Source: Paralithodes platypus (Eukaryota; Arthropoda; Malacostraca; Decapoda; Lithodidae). From it: a stretch of DNA of 64,000 nucleotides. The DNA lies in contig CM064572.1 of NCBI GenBank assembly GCA_032716605.1, positions 43,796,703 through 43,860,702 on the forward strand. Reading direction: 5' to 3'. The notes under the pieces were generated by a model. That model worked only from the letters and a program-made list of their open reading frames with translations, searched no databases and was not told the origin of the DNA. This document shows, in pieces, positions 45,206 through 55,339 of the stretch. Position numbers and translations under genes: made by a program. Position 1 is the stretch's first letter. Each line of letters opens with the position of its first letter.

Positions 45206-48200
45206 TCACAAATGCATCTGTGTAACTAGAGTGCTGGATTTTGATTTCCAACTGTAGTTTTTAGCCAATAGGACTTGCCCGGGTTGACTGAGGAGTTGCT
45301 TGAATGCTCTGGTAGTATTTACTCTCTGTCCTTTCTCACCGACCAGGGCTATTAGTCGGCGGAGCCGGTACTGAGGGTCAGAGGGGAGAGGCATGGTGCC
45401 TTTCAACTGGCAGGCGTGCGCCTCGGGGATCCTATTTATACTCTCGTCCGGGTACCTGATTGGTGGACGGCTAATTCTACCACTGCGGGTGATGGTTTCT
45501 ATGGGGCCCATGGGCTTAGATGCTTTGGCTGGACTTTTACCCAGGAAGTTAGTCATGCAATTTTCCTTTGATTCATTGAATTTAATTGAGGGAGAGCCGA
45601 GTGAGTTTTTATCTTCAAGAAATACGTCTTTCTCTTTTCCCTCGGTTCGGAAACACTCTTCCTCACTACTTAGAGTCTTGTTGAAATCTCTCGGGAGATC
45701 TGAAACTTCGCTGTCGGTGACCGTAGACTTTTCATCATCGGCATGTTCACATAATCTCTTTCCCCACTTGTCGTAGTCTCTTCGTCTCCCCCACTCCCTT
45801 CTTGCCCGAACTCAGGGAAACTCTTGTTTGGCTTGCGACTAACAGACCACCAGAACGGAGAGTCCTCAGTATAATTCCTTCTCAGATTAGGACCTTCAGC
45901 ATTAGGTCGAGCCGAGGAAGTACTAGGATCACCAGCCCCAAATCCTATCTCCTCCTCACTTTCTTCCTCACTACTCCACTTGCTCAGGTCTGGCGGTAAA
46001 ATACCTTCGTACCGTTTGGTATGACGGATATGGGTAGTCGACACAATACCTCCATGATGCAACTACAACACCTGATATGGCCCGTTTGCCTCCACAACCT
46101 TGAAGGGACCCTCGTATTTCTCTTCCAGCTTACCAGCTCGGGTGGGATCATGTCTCTTCACCAGAATATATTCCCCCCGGTAATATGGATTATTTAGAGT
46201 AAGTTTCTTGGGCTGTTGCTGTGTAATACGGTCATGGACTTGCTGCCATCGCTCCCATTGTTCCCTCAAATATTGTTCTGGTTGGGAATATTTGGTGGAA
46301 TGAATGGGATAGGGTAGTAATCGTTCTTGAGGCAGTTTCGGCGTGGTTCCAAAAATAATTTCATAGGGAGAATACCCAGTAGTTCTACTAACAGTGGTGT
46401 TTATCCCCCATATAATCTCTGGCAGAAGTTCCGGCCAACCTCGGACTACTTCTTACCCTTGTGAGCTCAGACTAGCCCGTACACAATTCGCTAACACCCT
46501 ATGGTTTCTTCCACATACCGCATTCCCCTGGGGATAATACGGGGAGGTGTGTTGGATCTGGTAGCCCGAGGTATACCCAAGTGTTGCCAGATTTCGTTAT
46601 TAAATTATTTTCCCCTATCACTCAAAATGCATCCAGGGGTGCCATATACAAAAATGACTTCTCCAAGATGACCCTTGCCACAGTTTCAGCTTTCTTGTCC
46701 GGAATGGCACAAACAACCGTATATTTGGAAAAGATGTCGACACAGGTTAGAATGTACCTTTTGTTCGTCTGTCTGGGTAGAGGTCCCATAATGTCCACAG
46801 ATAACTTTTCCCACGGTTTACCGGCCGTAATGTGTCCGGGCGACTGCTTAGGTCCCCGCCCATCTTGCCCCTTTGACATCCCAAACAATTTTGGATAACT
46901 TCTTTAACAATTTTGTCGGCTCTCGAGGTCCAGTATCTTTCGTTAAATTGCTTCAAAACTCAAGACTGACCCAAATGAGCCCCCTTCCCTCTTGTCCGTG
47001 GAGAATTTGGATCATGTGTTTAGCCTCCAGATAATCTAATACTACCCGGTCTTTAGAATCCCTCCAGGCTCCCTCAGAAAATTTTACTTTGTCGCCATAC
47101 ATAGGATCATTCTGTTCCTTGTTAGGTTGAGTGTGTTGGACGGGTGCTACCGTTAGTCGAGATAGGCCATCGGTATTAGTGTGTAATTTACCTGGTCTGT
47201 GTCTAACTTCAAAGGGGTATTCCTCCAGGATCCCCTTCCACCTAACAAACAATCGGTCTTCTGTTTTCATCTTCCGGAGCCATTGCAAACTATGGTGATC
47301 CACGATAACTTCGAAATGAACCCCGGCTAAATATGGACGGAAATATTGTACAGCCCACACTAGAGCTAGGAATTCCTTTTTAGTAACGCTGTAATTCTTC
47401 TCGCCCTTATTCAGCGTCCGGCTAGCGCACGCTACTATGCCTTCTTTTCCGTCCACTTTCTGGGCCAATACGGCCCCGAGCCCTTCATCGGAAGCATCGG
47501 TGTATAGTTGAAACGGCTTGGTAAAATCCGGATGACAAACTATGGGGTTAGAAGTAAAAAAAAATTTCAGTTGATCAAAAGCTATCTGACAATCCTGATC
47601 CCAGTCAAACCTCCTCCCCTTTTCCAGCCTCTTAGTCATGGGGCGAGCAATTTTTGAGAAGTTGGGTATGAACCTCAGATAATAGGATGCCATTCCCAGA
47701 AATGCTCGGATCTCTTTGACAGAGGAAGGGGGTGAAATTTCTGCAATACATTTTACTTTATGGAGGTCTAGTTGGATACCTTTCTTTGAAACTACATGCT
47801 CTAGGTATGCCACCTCGCAGGCCCCTAATTGGCATTTGGAAGGCTTCAATTTAAGTCCCGCCCCCCTGATTCTCTATAATACTTCTTGTAGTCGATTGAT
47901 ATGTTCCTCCCAACTAGTTGAACAAATTATAATATCATCCAAGTAAGCTAAGCAGGTTCTCCAGATTAATCCCCGCATTATTTCGTCCATGACACTAGTG
48001 AAACTGGCTGGTCCATTAGAAACTCCGAAGGGCAAGACCGTGAATTGATAGAGTTTGCCTTCGCTCGTGGCAAATGCGTTTTTCTCCTGGTCGTCTGCCC
48101 TAACCGGTACTTGCCAGTATCCACTTTGTAGGTCTAGGGTAGAAAACCATGTTGACCCATTTAGTGATTCTAGTGAGTCATCAATACGAGGTAGGGGTTG

Positions 48201-49215
48201 CGCATCTTTGATGGTGACATAATTTAATTTTCTATAATCTACACAGAACCGAGTGGACCCATTTTTTTTTTACCAGGACCACTGGAGATGACCACGGACT
48301 GTAGGAGTCTACTACTATTCCTTGCTTGATCATCTCCTCTACTTGTTCCTTTCCTTCTGTCTCATAATGGGATTTTGTCGCCTATAAGGTTGTCTAATAG
48401 GGGGCCCTTAAGTATGTATCTCGTGGGTGTGTCGGGTTCGGGCCGATCCGTGGTCCCCTTCATTTTGAGCAAACACATCTCGGTAAGTCCAGAGCAATTC
48501 ATGTAATGTAGTGGCTTGATCTGGCGTTTATTGTTTCGGGATCTCAGGTAAGTTAACTGGTCCGTTAGTTCCAACAGTGGTGGGTTGCGCGGGTGTAACT
48601 TGTCCTAACAGTTTCCCTTTTTGATAACTAATCGTGTCATCGCCAAAGTTAGCCAGAGCTAATTTCCTCTGATCGGTAGTAATAAAGGTGAGAGATATTC
48701 TCACTTGATTTTGTGCATCAGGTTCAAAAATTCTGGCAGTCTTCCTTGAGATTTAGGAATTTCTATCATTCTCCAAGATCTAGGGGGAATAGAGAGTGTC
48801 CCTGTGGTAGCTACTATTTGAGGTCGTAGGGTGGTCGTCGTGTCTTTCGGCCCGCACTGTATAGTTACTCCCAACTGACTCATGAGATCTATTCCCAGAT
48901 ATCCATCGACTCCGCTATTAGACTTTCCTGATAGAACACAAAAATCTGTGGTGAATTTAATTCCTTTCCATTGTACCACCACCGTATTAGTTCTCCCTAG
49001 AATCGTCAGTGGTTGACCCTCGGCTCCTGACAACTGAATACCAGTTTGATTTAAGGGGCCAATCTCTTTCTGACTATTCCTCACAAATTCTCTAAAAGAC
49101 AAGTTCTGTTTGCCCCTGTATCAATTAACATGTTTGCGGCTTTCCCATTTATTACTATAGTTTCACAAGGCGTTTGTCTTTCTAACATGTTGACCACACT
49201 ATACCGCCTTTCTAT
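45206..49215 (-). pseudogene. pol: pol, body C'
   Basis: Protease lies at 48701-49190: a one-base loss near 49087 (ACAAATTCTC) puts the DTGA segment out of frame with the rest. RT lies at about 47877-48590 with the 10-A run near 48262 and the amber at 47874-47876. RT thumb/RNase H lies at 46953-47849, open throughout. Integrase lies at 46622-46956, split by a T deletion near 46866. The C-terminus is at 46063-46269 and the tail at 45206-46062. It shares the deletion near 46573 with body C only. Confidence 0.87.
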
Positions 49216-49222
49216 GCGAGGT

Positions 49223-50002
49223 TTAACGGAAAAATGTCTTCCCCTTCCGGCATCGTGGGTTTGGCTGGGTTCCTGTCTCCCTATATTCTACTGGAAGCAT
49301 TCCTCCCTGGTTTGGATCGGTTCCCCTTGGTAGGGGTCGATCGTTTGGAAGTGCGGGCCTGGAGTTAAATCTAGGGGTTGGGGTCTGGGGACGGTTGGAA
49401 CAGTTCCTAGTTAGGTGTCCGGTTTGTTTGCATATAAAGCATCGGATCATTGTTCTCGGATACTCTTTGTTTGGGTTCTCCTCCTCCCCTTTCTTTTTCT
49501 CCTCTTTTAACTCTCGGGCTTCCATTATTTTTTTGATTACCTCCATGAGTCCCTTAGTGGTAGTCACTTCATGGATAATGCAGTGCCTTCTAACTTCCAC
49601 AGGACATGCTTGGATCATAATCTCTCTAATCTCTGTTTCCTGGCTCTCTTGGTCCATATGTTGATATGCATGTTTGACGTTTTTCGCGATTTCCCTCCTC
49701 AGGGCTCTCACAATTTGGCCGTCTAGTTTCAGACTCTTAAGTTTGTCTCTGGCCTTCCTGGTGGAGGTTTCTCGGCCAAATTCTTCAATTAGGGCACTCC
49801 TAACTTCTACCCATGACAGTAGTCCCTCTAGACGTACTCTTCCATCATTCAGGGCCTTGCCTAAGTGTGCTTTTCCATAGGCGATCTTTTTTCCATTTTC
49901 TCCTACGCCAAGTAGCGTGAACTGACATTCTAATTGTTCGATCCATTGCTCGATATCTTCTTTCTCCTCTTCCCATAATCTGAATGGTAATACGGCCATC
50001 AT
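49223..50002 (-). CDS. gag: gag, body C'
   Basis: Intact 259 codons, the second complete gag of the array. It differs from body C at a few residues (LLGVGEN, DGQIVRA, TTTKGLM). Same CCHC knuckle and the same ATG-ATG start. Protease is again in the +1 frame. Confidence 0.88.
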   Translation of the reverse strand: MMAVLPFRLWEEEKEDIEQWIEQLECQFTLLGVGENGKKIAYGKAHLGKALNDGRVRLEGLLSWVEVRSALIEEFGRETSTRKARDKLKSLKLDGQIVRALRREIAKNVKHAYQHMDQESQETEIREIMIQACPVEVRRHCIIHEVTTTKGLMEVIKKIMEARELKEEKKKGEEENPNKEYPRTMIRCFICKQTGHLTRNCSNRPQTPTPRFNSRPALPNDRPLPRGTDPNQGGMLPVEYRETGTQPNPRCRKGKTFFR

Positions 50003-50040
50003 TGTTCTGTTAGATAATTATACTCAATCTTAATGATTTG

Positions 50041-50063
50041 TCGAATCCCACTGCTTGCCACCA
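50041..50063 (-). promoter_or_regulatory. Primer binding site (tRNA-Leu type), body C'
   Basis: Identical to 22934-22956, next to the LTR5 edge. Confidence 0.6.
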
Positions 50064-50066
50064 AAA

Positions 50067-52124
50067 TGTAGTACTTATTTTCTTATCTCGAATATACTAC
50101 TAGAGTGGGGGATAAATCGACAGTCATTTAAAAGTTCGTATACTATATTTAACAAACTTGCTATTACACTAATAACTGTTTCTCTGTTCGGGCCGAGATG
50201 AGTTCAAGACACGGATTGAATATTACGTCGACCCAACATAGGTTGTACTTTGGAACCCGAGAACTCCCGTTACTCCCTATTTGGATTTCCGATATTCAGG
50301 TATTGACTTAAGTCGGCTTCGATCCAAAGGCACGTTATTAGTTTCTAAAATAATATGGTTTTTACCGAGCCCTGCTGTGTCTACTCCAGAGACCAGGGCA
50401 TTAATGAATAATACCTTTATTCACTTAACTAAACAAGAGTTATATTTCTAAACTAAACTTCGAAATGATATACTTTTACCGGGCCTACTATGTCTACTCC
50501 AGAGACAAAGGCATATTATACATAATAATTGACCTTTCAATTAATATATCCTCTTAACCATATAATACATTTACTCATATGACAAGGGCGTAGTTACAAT
50601 TTTACCTCAATTGCCCTTCTAAATACTCTTTGATTATATAATATCCTTGTTACTTCATACAATACATTTCTTCTAAATGACCAGGGCGTTGTTACAAGTT
50701 ACCTCGATTGCCTTATCTACTGTAAGGCAATCCTATTACAAACAATTTATATTCACATATATTACCTGGTCAATAATAATTCTTAACCTAATGTAAGCAG
50801 CACCTCAATAACTCTACATGGACAAGGTTCGCCGCTTTTATCCCTTTGCATAGATTCTTATGATTACAATATTATCCTGGACTTAACACCCGTAACGCTT
50901 AACACAGACCGAATATTCCTTTAATTATGATAATAGATAATGTTTCCTTTATATCCAAAGATTTCGCTGATCATACGGATTAGTGTCCTTCCTACCTATT
51001 TCTCAAACTAAAGCTAGTCTAATGGCAACTATTATTTATTCCCCGGAACCTTATAGTTGCGTGTCTATCCTCAAGATTTTTTCCCTTTTACTTTACTATT
51101 AATATCTCTGTGCTGTCCTAGCAGATCCTATACTAGCTATAAGTAATCGGCATGGAGCCTTCTCTAACAAGAATAACTATTTCCCACATCATCATTTTAT
51201 TCATCAACAAAAGTCTAGTATCTTTTCTCTTTAGTTTGTCCTATAAGAACACATCAATAATTATGGAACCACTGGGTTAGTCATGTATTTTCTTTCTTTC
51301 TTTAAGTCTGGTTCGGGCCCAATATGGGTCCTTTAAAAATATATATTTATGGTATACTGCTAGCCTAAGTGCTAGGTGTGTACTGGAACAATTTCACCAC
51401 CTCAGAGCTGGCCAATAGCTCTTCTGGAAATTCTCGCTCCCGTCTACTATCTGTCGTCCCTCTTGAATCGCTTGGCTGTAAGTATGCAAGCCAGCGAGGT
51501 GACGACAGGCGGCCGGATACTGAAGGTGTATCTGCCTAGTAGGTGAGAGCGATGCTAGGCCTAAGGTTGGTCTTTACTGGAACATTTGGCGAGAGCTGGG
51601 TGGCTGGAATAAGTGGTTCTGAGTTCCCTTCGGTGCCCAAGCGAGAGAGAGGAAGTGGGTTGCAAGAAGCACACCCAGTGGGTTCCGAGAGGTGAATGAC
51701 CGCTGCAGCCTCCCCCACTCCCTTAATATAGTCACGCCTCCCGCTCTCCGGTGCTGGGATTGTTTGAGCCGGCCGCTCGCGCGTCTAGATTTCTCTCTCG
51801 CCTCGCCTCCACACTTTTCTCTTCATAATATGTTCCTGGAAGCTGGTTGCAAATGTCTTTTAGTAGCTTACGGGAGTATACTGTAGGGCTGGCACTGATA
51901 TATTAGACCCATTGCAACCAGAGGAAATGGCCGGTGAAGAGAGCGAGAGTGATTTTAAGGTGTGGCGGTACACGTAGCCGTGCGCTCCGAAAATGGAGGC
52001 TTCTGATTGGTCGGCCGGGAAGGCGTGGCATGTTTATGACGTGAGCCCGAAGTGTCAAACTCAGCTGATGAAGAGAGAAGGTAAAAGGGGGTGCGCTGAT
52101 TGGTGGATGGCCTTTTTACTTTAT
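50067..52124 (-). repeat. LTR5 (5' LTR of body C', right edge of the array)
   Basis: About 2057 bp. It is the most diverged LTR, with many substitutions and small indels beyond 51150, an insertion near 51363 (TAGCCTAAG), a 9-bp insertion near 52003 and an altered TATA box. The final CA is not visible because the sequence passes into TATATATTT. Older divergence at the outer edge fits an original flanking LTR that escaped homogenisation. Confidence 0.9.
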
Positions 52125-52180
52125 ATATATTTATATATATTAAGTATATATCACAAATACACGTGAGCCACTAAATGTGT
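52124..52180. repeat. TA-rich flank
   Basis: Short (TA)n and unique sequence between LTR5 and the inverted repeat. Probably the right side of the microsatellite into which the array's founder was inserted. Confidence 0.7.
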
Positions 52181-52283
52181 TAATCTCTCAGTGGGGTTCG
52201 AACCGCCGACCGTCGTGGTGGAGTTGGTTAAAGCGTCGACTATCGTCCTGATGGTTGGCGGTTCGAACCCCACTGAGAGATTA
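52181..52283. repeat. Perfect 27-bp inverted repeat around a tRNA-like core
   Basis: The arms 52181-52207 and 52257-52283 are exact reverse complements. Each contains a B-box-like GGTTCGAACC. Between them lies GTTGGTTAAAGCG, an A-box-like segment that, with the right arm, gives the normal A-to-B spacing of a tRNA (about 40 nt). The acceptor and T stems do not pair fully, so it is tRNA-derived rather than a tRNA gene. It could fold into a 27-bp hairpin with a 49-nt loop. Confidence 0.75.
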
Positions 52284-52284
52284 A

Positions 52285-52340
52285 AACATATATATATATA
52301 TGTATACATATATATATATATTTATATATGTTTTTTCTAG
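52285..52340. repeat. (TA)n microsatellite
   Basis: TA tracts with GTATACA interruptions. Confidence 0.85.
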
Positions 52341-52612
52341 TATATATCCTCAACATCCCCCTTCGAGATTATTGGTACATTTTTCGGTAGAAAAATGTCC
52401 CGGCCAAAGGCCACTTACTCTTGAATTACATGCTCGCTATCGCTCGGCAAGAAAAAATGTATTCACCGAAATTACTAATTTGTCGAAGAAATGCAGCCAA
52501 AGGTCTTAAAATCGACAAACTAATGGGATAAACGGCTTACATTCTCAAAATTACTTGGACTAAGCATGAGGGAGAAGGGGGTCCAGAAAAAAAGCAACTA
52601 CCTCCCCCTTAA
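52341..52612 (+). mobile_element. TTAA MITE, family M2, first of three abutting MITEs
   Basis: It contains ATGTCCCGGCCAAAGGC, GCTCGCTATCGCTCG and GGTCTTAAAATCG, as in the 54-kb copy. The right end reads ACTACCTCCCCCTTAA, so its right TTAA (52609-52612) is also the left TTAA of the next element. The left terminus is eroded into the microsatellite. Confidence 0.7.
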
Positions 52613-53096
52613 CCCTTGTCTATCGGGGCCCGACTTAAGTCCGTATCGAAAAATTTGGACTATGTGGCGGGGCCCGACTTAAGTCCGAGTGCAATTTTGG
52701 CGCAATATTGGCTCTGAGAGAGAGTCGAGTGACGGGAGGAGCATGGGTTACCTCATGACCGCTCGCCACGGCCGCCATGGACCAACAGAGATGTACTCCA
52801 CTTACATCCACCCTCACTCCCTCGCTACATACGTAATTATATAAAGAAATTACCGTATTTTAGCGATTTTGCCCTTCGGTTGCACGATCGTTGCAAGACA
52901 ACCAGTGATCGTAGAAGGATGGTTCGGGTGTCATTGGAAAGCTCAATTTACGCCCTTTCAGGGATACATACTTGTATTACGCTCTGGGTCTTGTTTATGC
53001 ATGAAAAAGAGCACGGATACAACCCCCTTTATGGTAAACAAAAAACGCTGAGCGGCATAGTGAAATATACTCCACCACCCGCTCTTTGAGCGTTAA
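52609..53096 (+). mobile_element. TTAA MITE, family M1, second of three
   Basis: The body (52613-53092, 480 bp) starts CCCTTGTCTATCGGGG and ends CGCTCTTTGAGCG. It contains the family core (CCTTTCAGGGATACATACTTG) and two copies of CCCGACTTAAGTCCG near its left end. Flanked by TTAA on both sides. Confidence 0.75.
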
Positions 53097-53679
53097 TTAA
53101 CCCCTTGAGGATCATGATGCGTTTTGACAGTTTGTTTTTTCTATGTGCATGATGAAGATAACAGGTAAAGCTGCCTGTAACAAGTGTCTCCCCTAAAGTT
53201 TAAAGAGTGACAGAGTCCAACTAAGGGCGATTGGTGGTCATGTTCAAAATTTGATTAGATTGACATACATAATTCGAAAATGGATAGTAATCATGGTCGT
53301 GTACTCAACCTTTAATTGTGTTGGTTTTGTAATGGTTTAGGTGCTTATGTTCTGCGTGTGTTGTCCCGAGTTCGAATCCCAGGAAGATCATATGCCTTCA
53401 TTTAATTTATTCAAGTACATTGGGTTTGTATTGGAGGATTAATGTTAAGAACGGGCTGTTACTTAATTTGGTGTATTGGAAATAAGTGTGGTGTGCTTGT
53501 TTAGTGTAATAAAATAGTAATCCTTAGACGATTTTATGCAAATTAGGAGGGGTATATCGGAGGGTGAGAGTTAATGGAGATGAATTTTACCCCACTGAGG
53601 TCCTTCCTAAGCTAGATATACTCTTCTAATGATAGCCATAACAAACTGCTTAAATGCATCATAATCCTCAATGGGTTAA
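53097..53679. mobile_element. TTAA MITE, family M4, third of three
   Basis: The body (53101-53675, 575 bp) lies between TTAA 53097-53100 and TTAA 53676-53679. The ends pair over about 34 bp with mismatches: CCCCTTGAGGATCATGATGC against CCCATTGAGGATTATGATGC. It carries a tRNA-like segment at about 53325-53395. No ORF. Confidence 0.75.
53325..53395 (+). repeat. tRNA-like (SINE-like) segment
   Basis: AATGGTTTAGGTGCTTATG resembles a degenerate A box, and GAGTTCGAATCCC, about 40 nt downstream, matches a Pol III B box. The stems are not complete enough for a tRNA gene. Confidence 0.45.
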
Positions 53680-53776
53680 TTCACAGTTTATAAGGAAATT
53701 GACGTTATTAAACTTATGCAAAAGCCAATCCAGGGGTAGATTACTGTCTTTCTCGCGTTCGTTTTGTTTTCTTCTA

Positions 53777-53853
53777 AATGTATGTATGTATGAATATGTA
53801 TATATGTATGAATATGTATGTATGTATGAATATGTATGTATGTATGAATATTA
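53777..53853. repeat. (TATG)n-type minisatellite
   Basis: A unit of about 20 bp built from TATGTATGAATATGTATGTA, repeated roughly four times. Confidence 0.85.
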
Positions 53854-53887
53854 ACGTCGTCAAATGGTTACAAGAGGTCTGTTCAAC

Positions 53888-54152
53888 GTCTCTCTCTCTC
53901 TCTTAGACAATCACACCCCCTCGCCCTCTCTCACTCACTCACACACTCACTCACACACACACACACTCTCTCTCTCTTACACAATAATACACCCTCACCC
54001 TCACACACTCACTCTCTTTCTCTCTCTCTCTCTCACACATTTCCACTATCTCTCTCCCTCCCATTGCCCGTTTTCTTTACCCTCTCTTTTGTTTTGCCGT
54101 AGTGCTATTCATGCCATGCTTCTGTTCTTCTCTCTCTCTCTCTCTCTCTCTT
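53888..54152. repeat. (TC)n / (AC)n simple-repeat block
   Basis: Alternating TC and CA tracts. The 163-codon open reading through it (Ser/Leu/His/Thr only) is low complexity. Confidence 0.85.
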
Positions 54153-54239
54153 TTTTGTTTTTTCATAGTTACCCTTCTAACATGTTCTTTTATCCTTACT
54201 CTACATGCCTCTGTTATTATGTGCAACGCAAAATGTTTT

Positions 54240-54497
54240 GTTTAAGGGGAGATGGGTCGTTTTTCTGGTCGAGTTTTAAAAATGTCCCGGCCGAAGGCAT
54301 GTTCATTCGAAATTACAGGCTCGCTATCGCTCGCCAGGGAAAAATCGACACCTAATTGACACGAATAGTCTTAATATTGAAAAGGAAAAGGGACGAAAGG
54401 TCTTAAAATCGCCAAATTAATAGGCCGAACGTCTGAAAACTACTGGGACCAAACATGAGGGAGAAAGGGGTCCAGAAAAACAGACTATCTCCCCTTA
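54240..54497 (+). mobile_element. TTAA MITE, family M2, best copy
   Basis: Inverted ends of about 25 bp (AAGGGGAGATGGGTCGTTTT against AAGGGGAGATAGTCTGTTTT) are preceded and followed by TTAA/TTTAA. The interior shows GCTCGCTATCGCTCGCCAGG and AAAATCGACACC. About 250 bp. It defines the family also seen at 5878, 7938 and 52341. Confidence 0.8.
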
Positions 54498-54602
54498 ATT
54501 CAAATAGTCTGCTCTTGCATGTGAGTATGACCCTCTAGTTATGCAGTAATTCATTATTCAGAGTTTCATAATAAACTTTTTTGAAATCATATCCCCAAGG
54601 CA

Positions 54603-54628
54603 CGAGAGAGAGAGAGAGCGAGAGAGGT
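54603..54628. repeat. (GA)n microsatellite
   Basis: Short GA tract, one C interruption. Confidence 0.85.
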
Positions 54629-54764
54629 TAGATCACGGCATACTGTACTATACAATCTGTTTTGTTCTAATATCACGGTAAATGTCGGTTTCTCCATCCT
54701 GATTACTCATACCCATTACGAAGATTGTGTAGTCAAATAGGTTGTTAATTACAGAAACCTGGCA

Positions 54765-54982
54765 TTAACCCGTTCAGTACCGGTGATATCCTTCTCATTA
54801 TATGCTGGCAACTATTCGACGATTTTATTCAGCTTTGGAAGGACTTCTACTCAGTGTTTAAAGGCTACAGACTATCTCAATTAATTCATTTGTCCACCAT
54901 AGATCCTTCCCAAGCTTCATAAAATCGTCAAAATGTAGTTGGAATCAAATAGAAAAGACGTCACTGGTACTGACCAGGTTAT
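54765..54982. mobile_element. TTAA MITE, family M3-like
   Basis: The body (54769-54978, 210 bp) starts CCCGTTCAGTACCGGTGA; read from the right it starts CCTGGTCAGTACCAGTGA. The left flank is TTAA and the right flank TTAT. The terminal motif CAGTACCGG links it to the 7515 and 8493 elements. Confidence 0.65.
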
Positions 54983-55205
54983 TAGCATGGTGGGTCATAA
55001 CTATACACAAATCTGCAGTAGAAGAATTAATTTTTCCACCAGGTGCAATGGAAAGTAAGGGACTGTAGGAGGGATTTTAAAATGGCTTTCAATGCTAATA
55101 AAGTAAAATGGTATATTTGCTAATAATACGTTAATTTGATGGAAAGAAGGAGGAGAGAGACAGCTACATATACAGTATATAGTTTGATGTACATAGATAC
55201 ATAAA

Positions 55206-55268
55206 CAGTTATATATATATATATTATATATATATACAGTATACATATATATACATATATACAGGTAT

Positions 55269-55314
<46 letters not shown>

Positions 55315-55339
55315 TATATATATATATATATATATATAT
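55206..55339. repeat. (TA)n microsatellite
   Basis: Long TA block with CAGTATA interruptions. Confidence 0.9.

Larger units (their letters stand above)
9861..52124 (-). mobile_element. 42-kb tandem array of a Ty3-type LTR retrotransposon (LTR1-A-B-LTR2-C-LTR3-A'-B'-LTR4-C'-LTR5)
   Basis: Five LTRs (about 2034-2057 bp) and six gag-pol bodies all lie on the minus strand. LTR-to-LTR distances show a 20.1-kb period: 9861 to 29958 to 50067, and 22960 to 43074. Diagnostic variants follow the same period: A and A' share an integrase Asp-to-Gly change, B and B' share a nested CR1 LINE, and C and C' share a 10-A run in RT. A and B (and A' and B') are joined without an LTR at a 9-bp microhomology. Both outer edges lie in TA-rich DNA, consistent with a single original insertion. 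No envelope ORF is present. The domain order protease, RT, RNase H, integrase defines Ty3-type. All bodies share disabling mutations, so none is autonomous. Confidence 0.9.

Noticed and set aside
9861..52124. Array made of several independent retrotransposon insertions
   Set aside because: No internal unique flanks or separate target duplications exist, and all bodies share the same lesions.
53777..53853. CRISPR-like repeat array
   Set aside because: Repeats are contiguous TATG-type units without unique spacers, in a eukaryotic context.
53864..54355. 163-codon plus-strand ORF
   Set aside because: Low-complexity TC/AC repeats followed by MITE sequence; no conserved motif.
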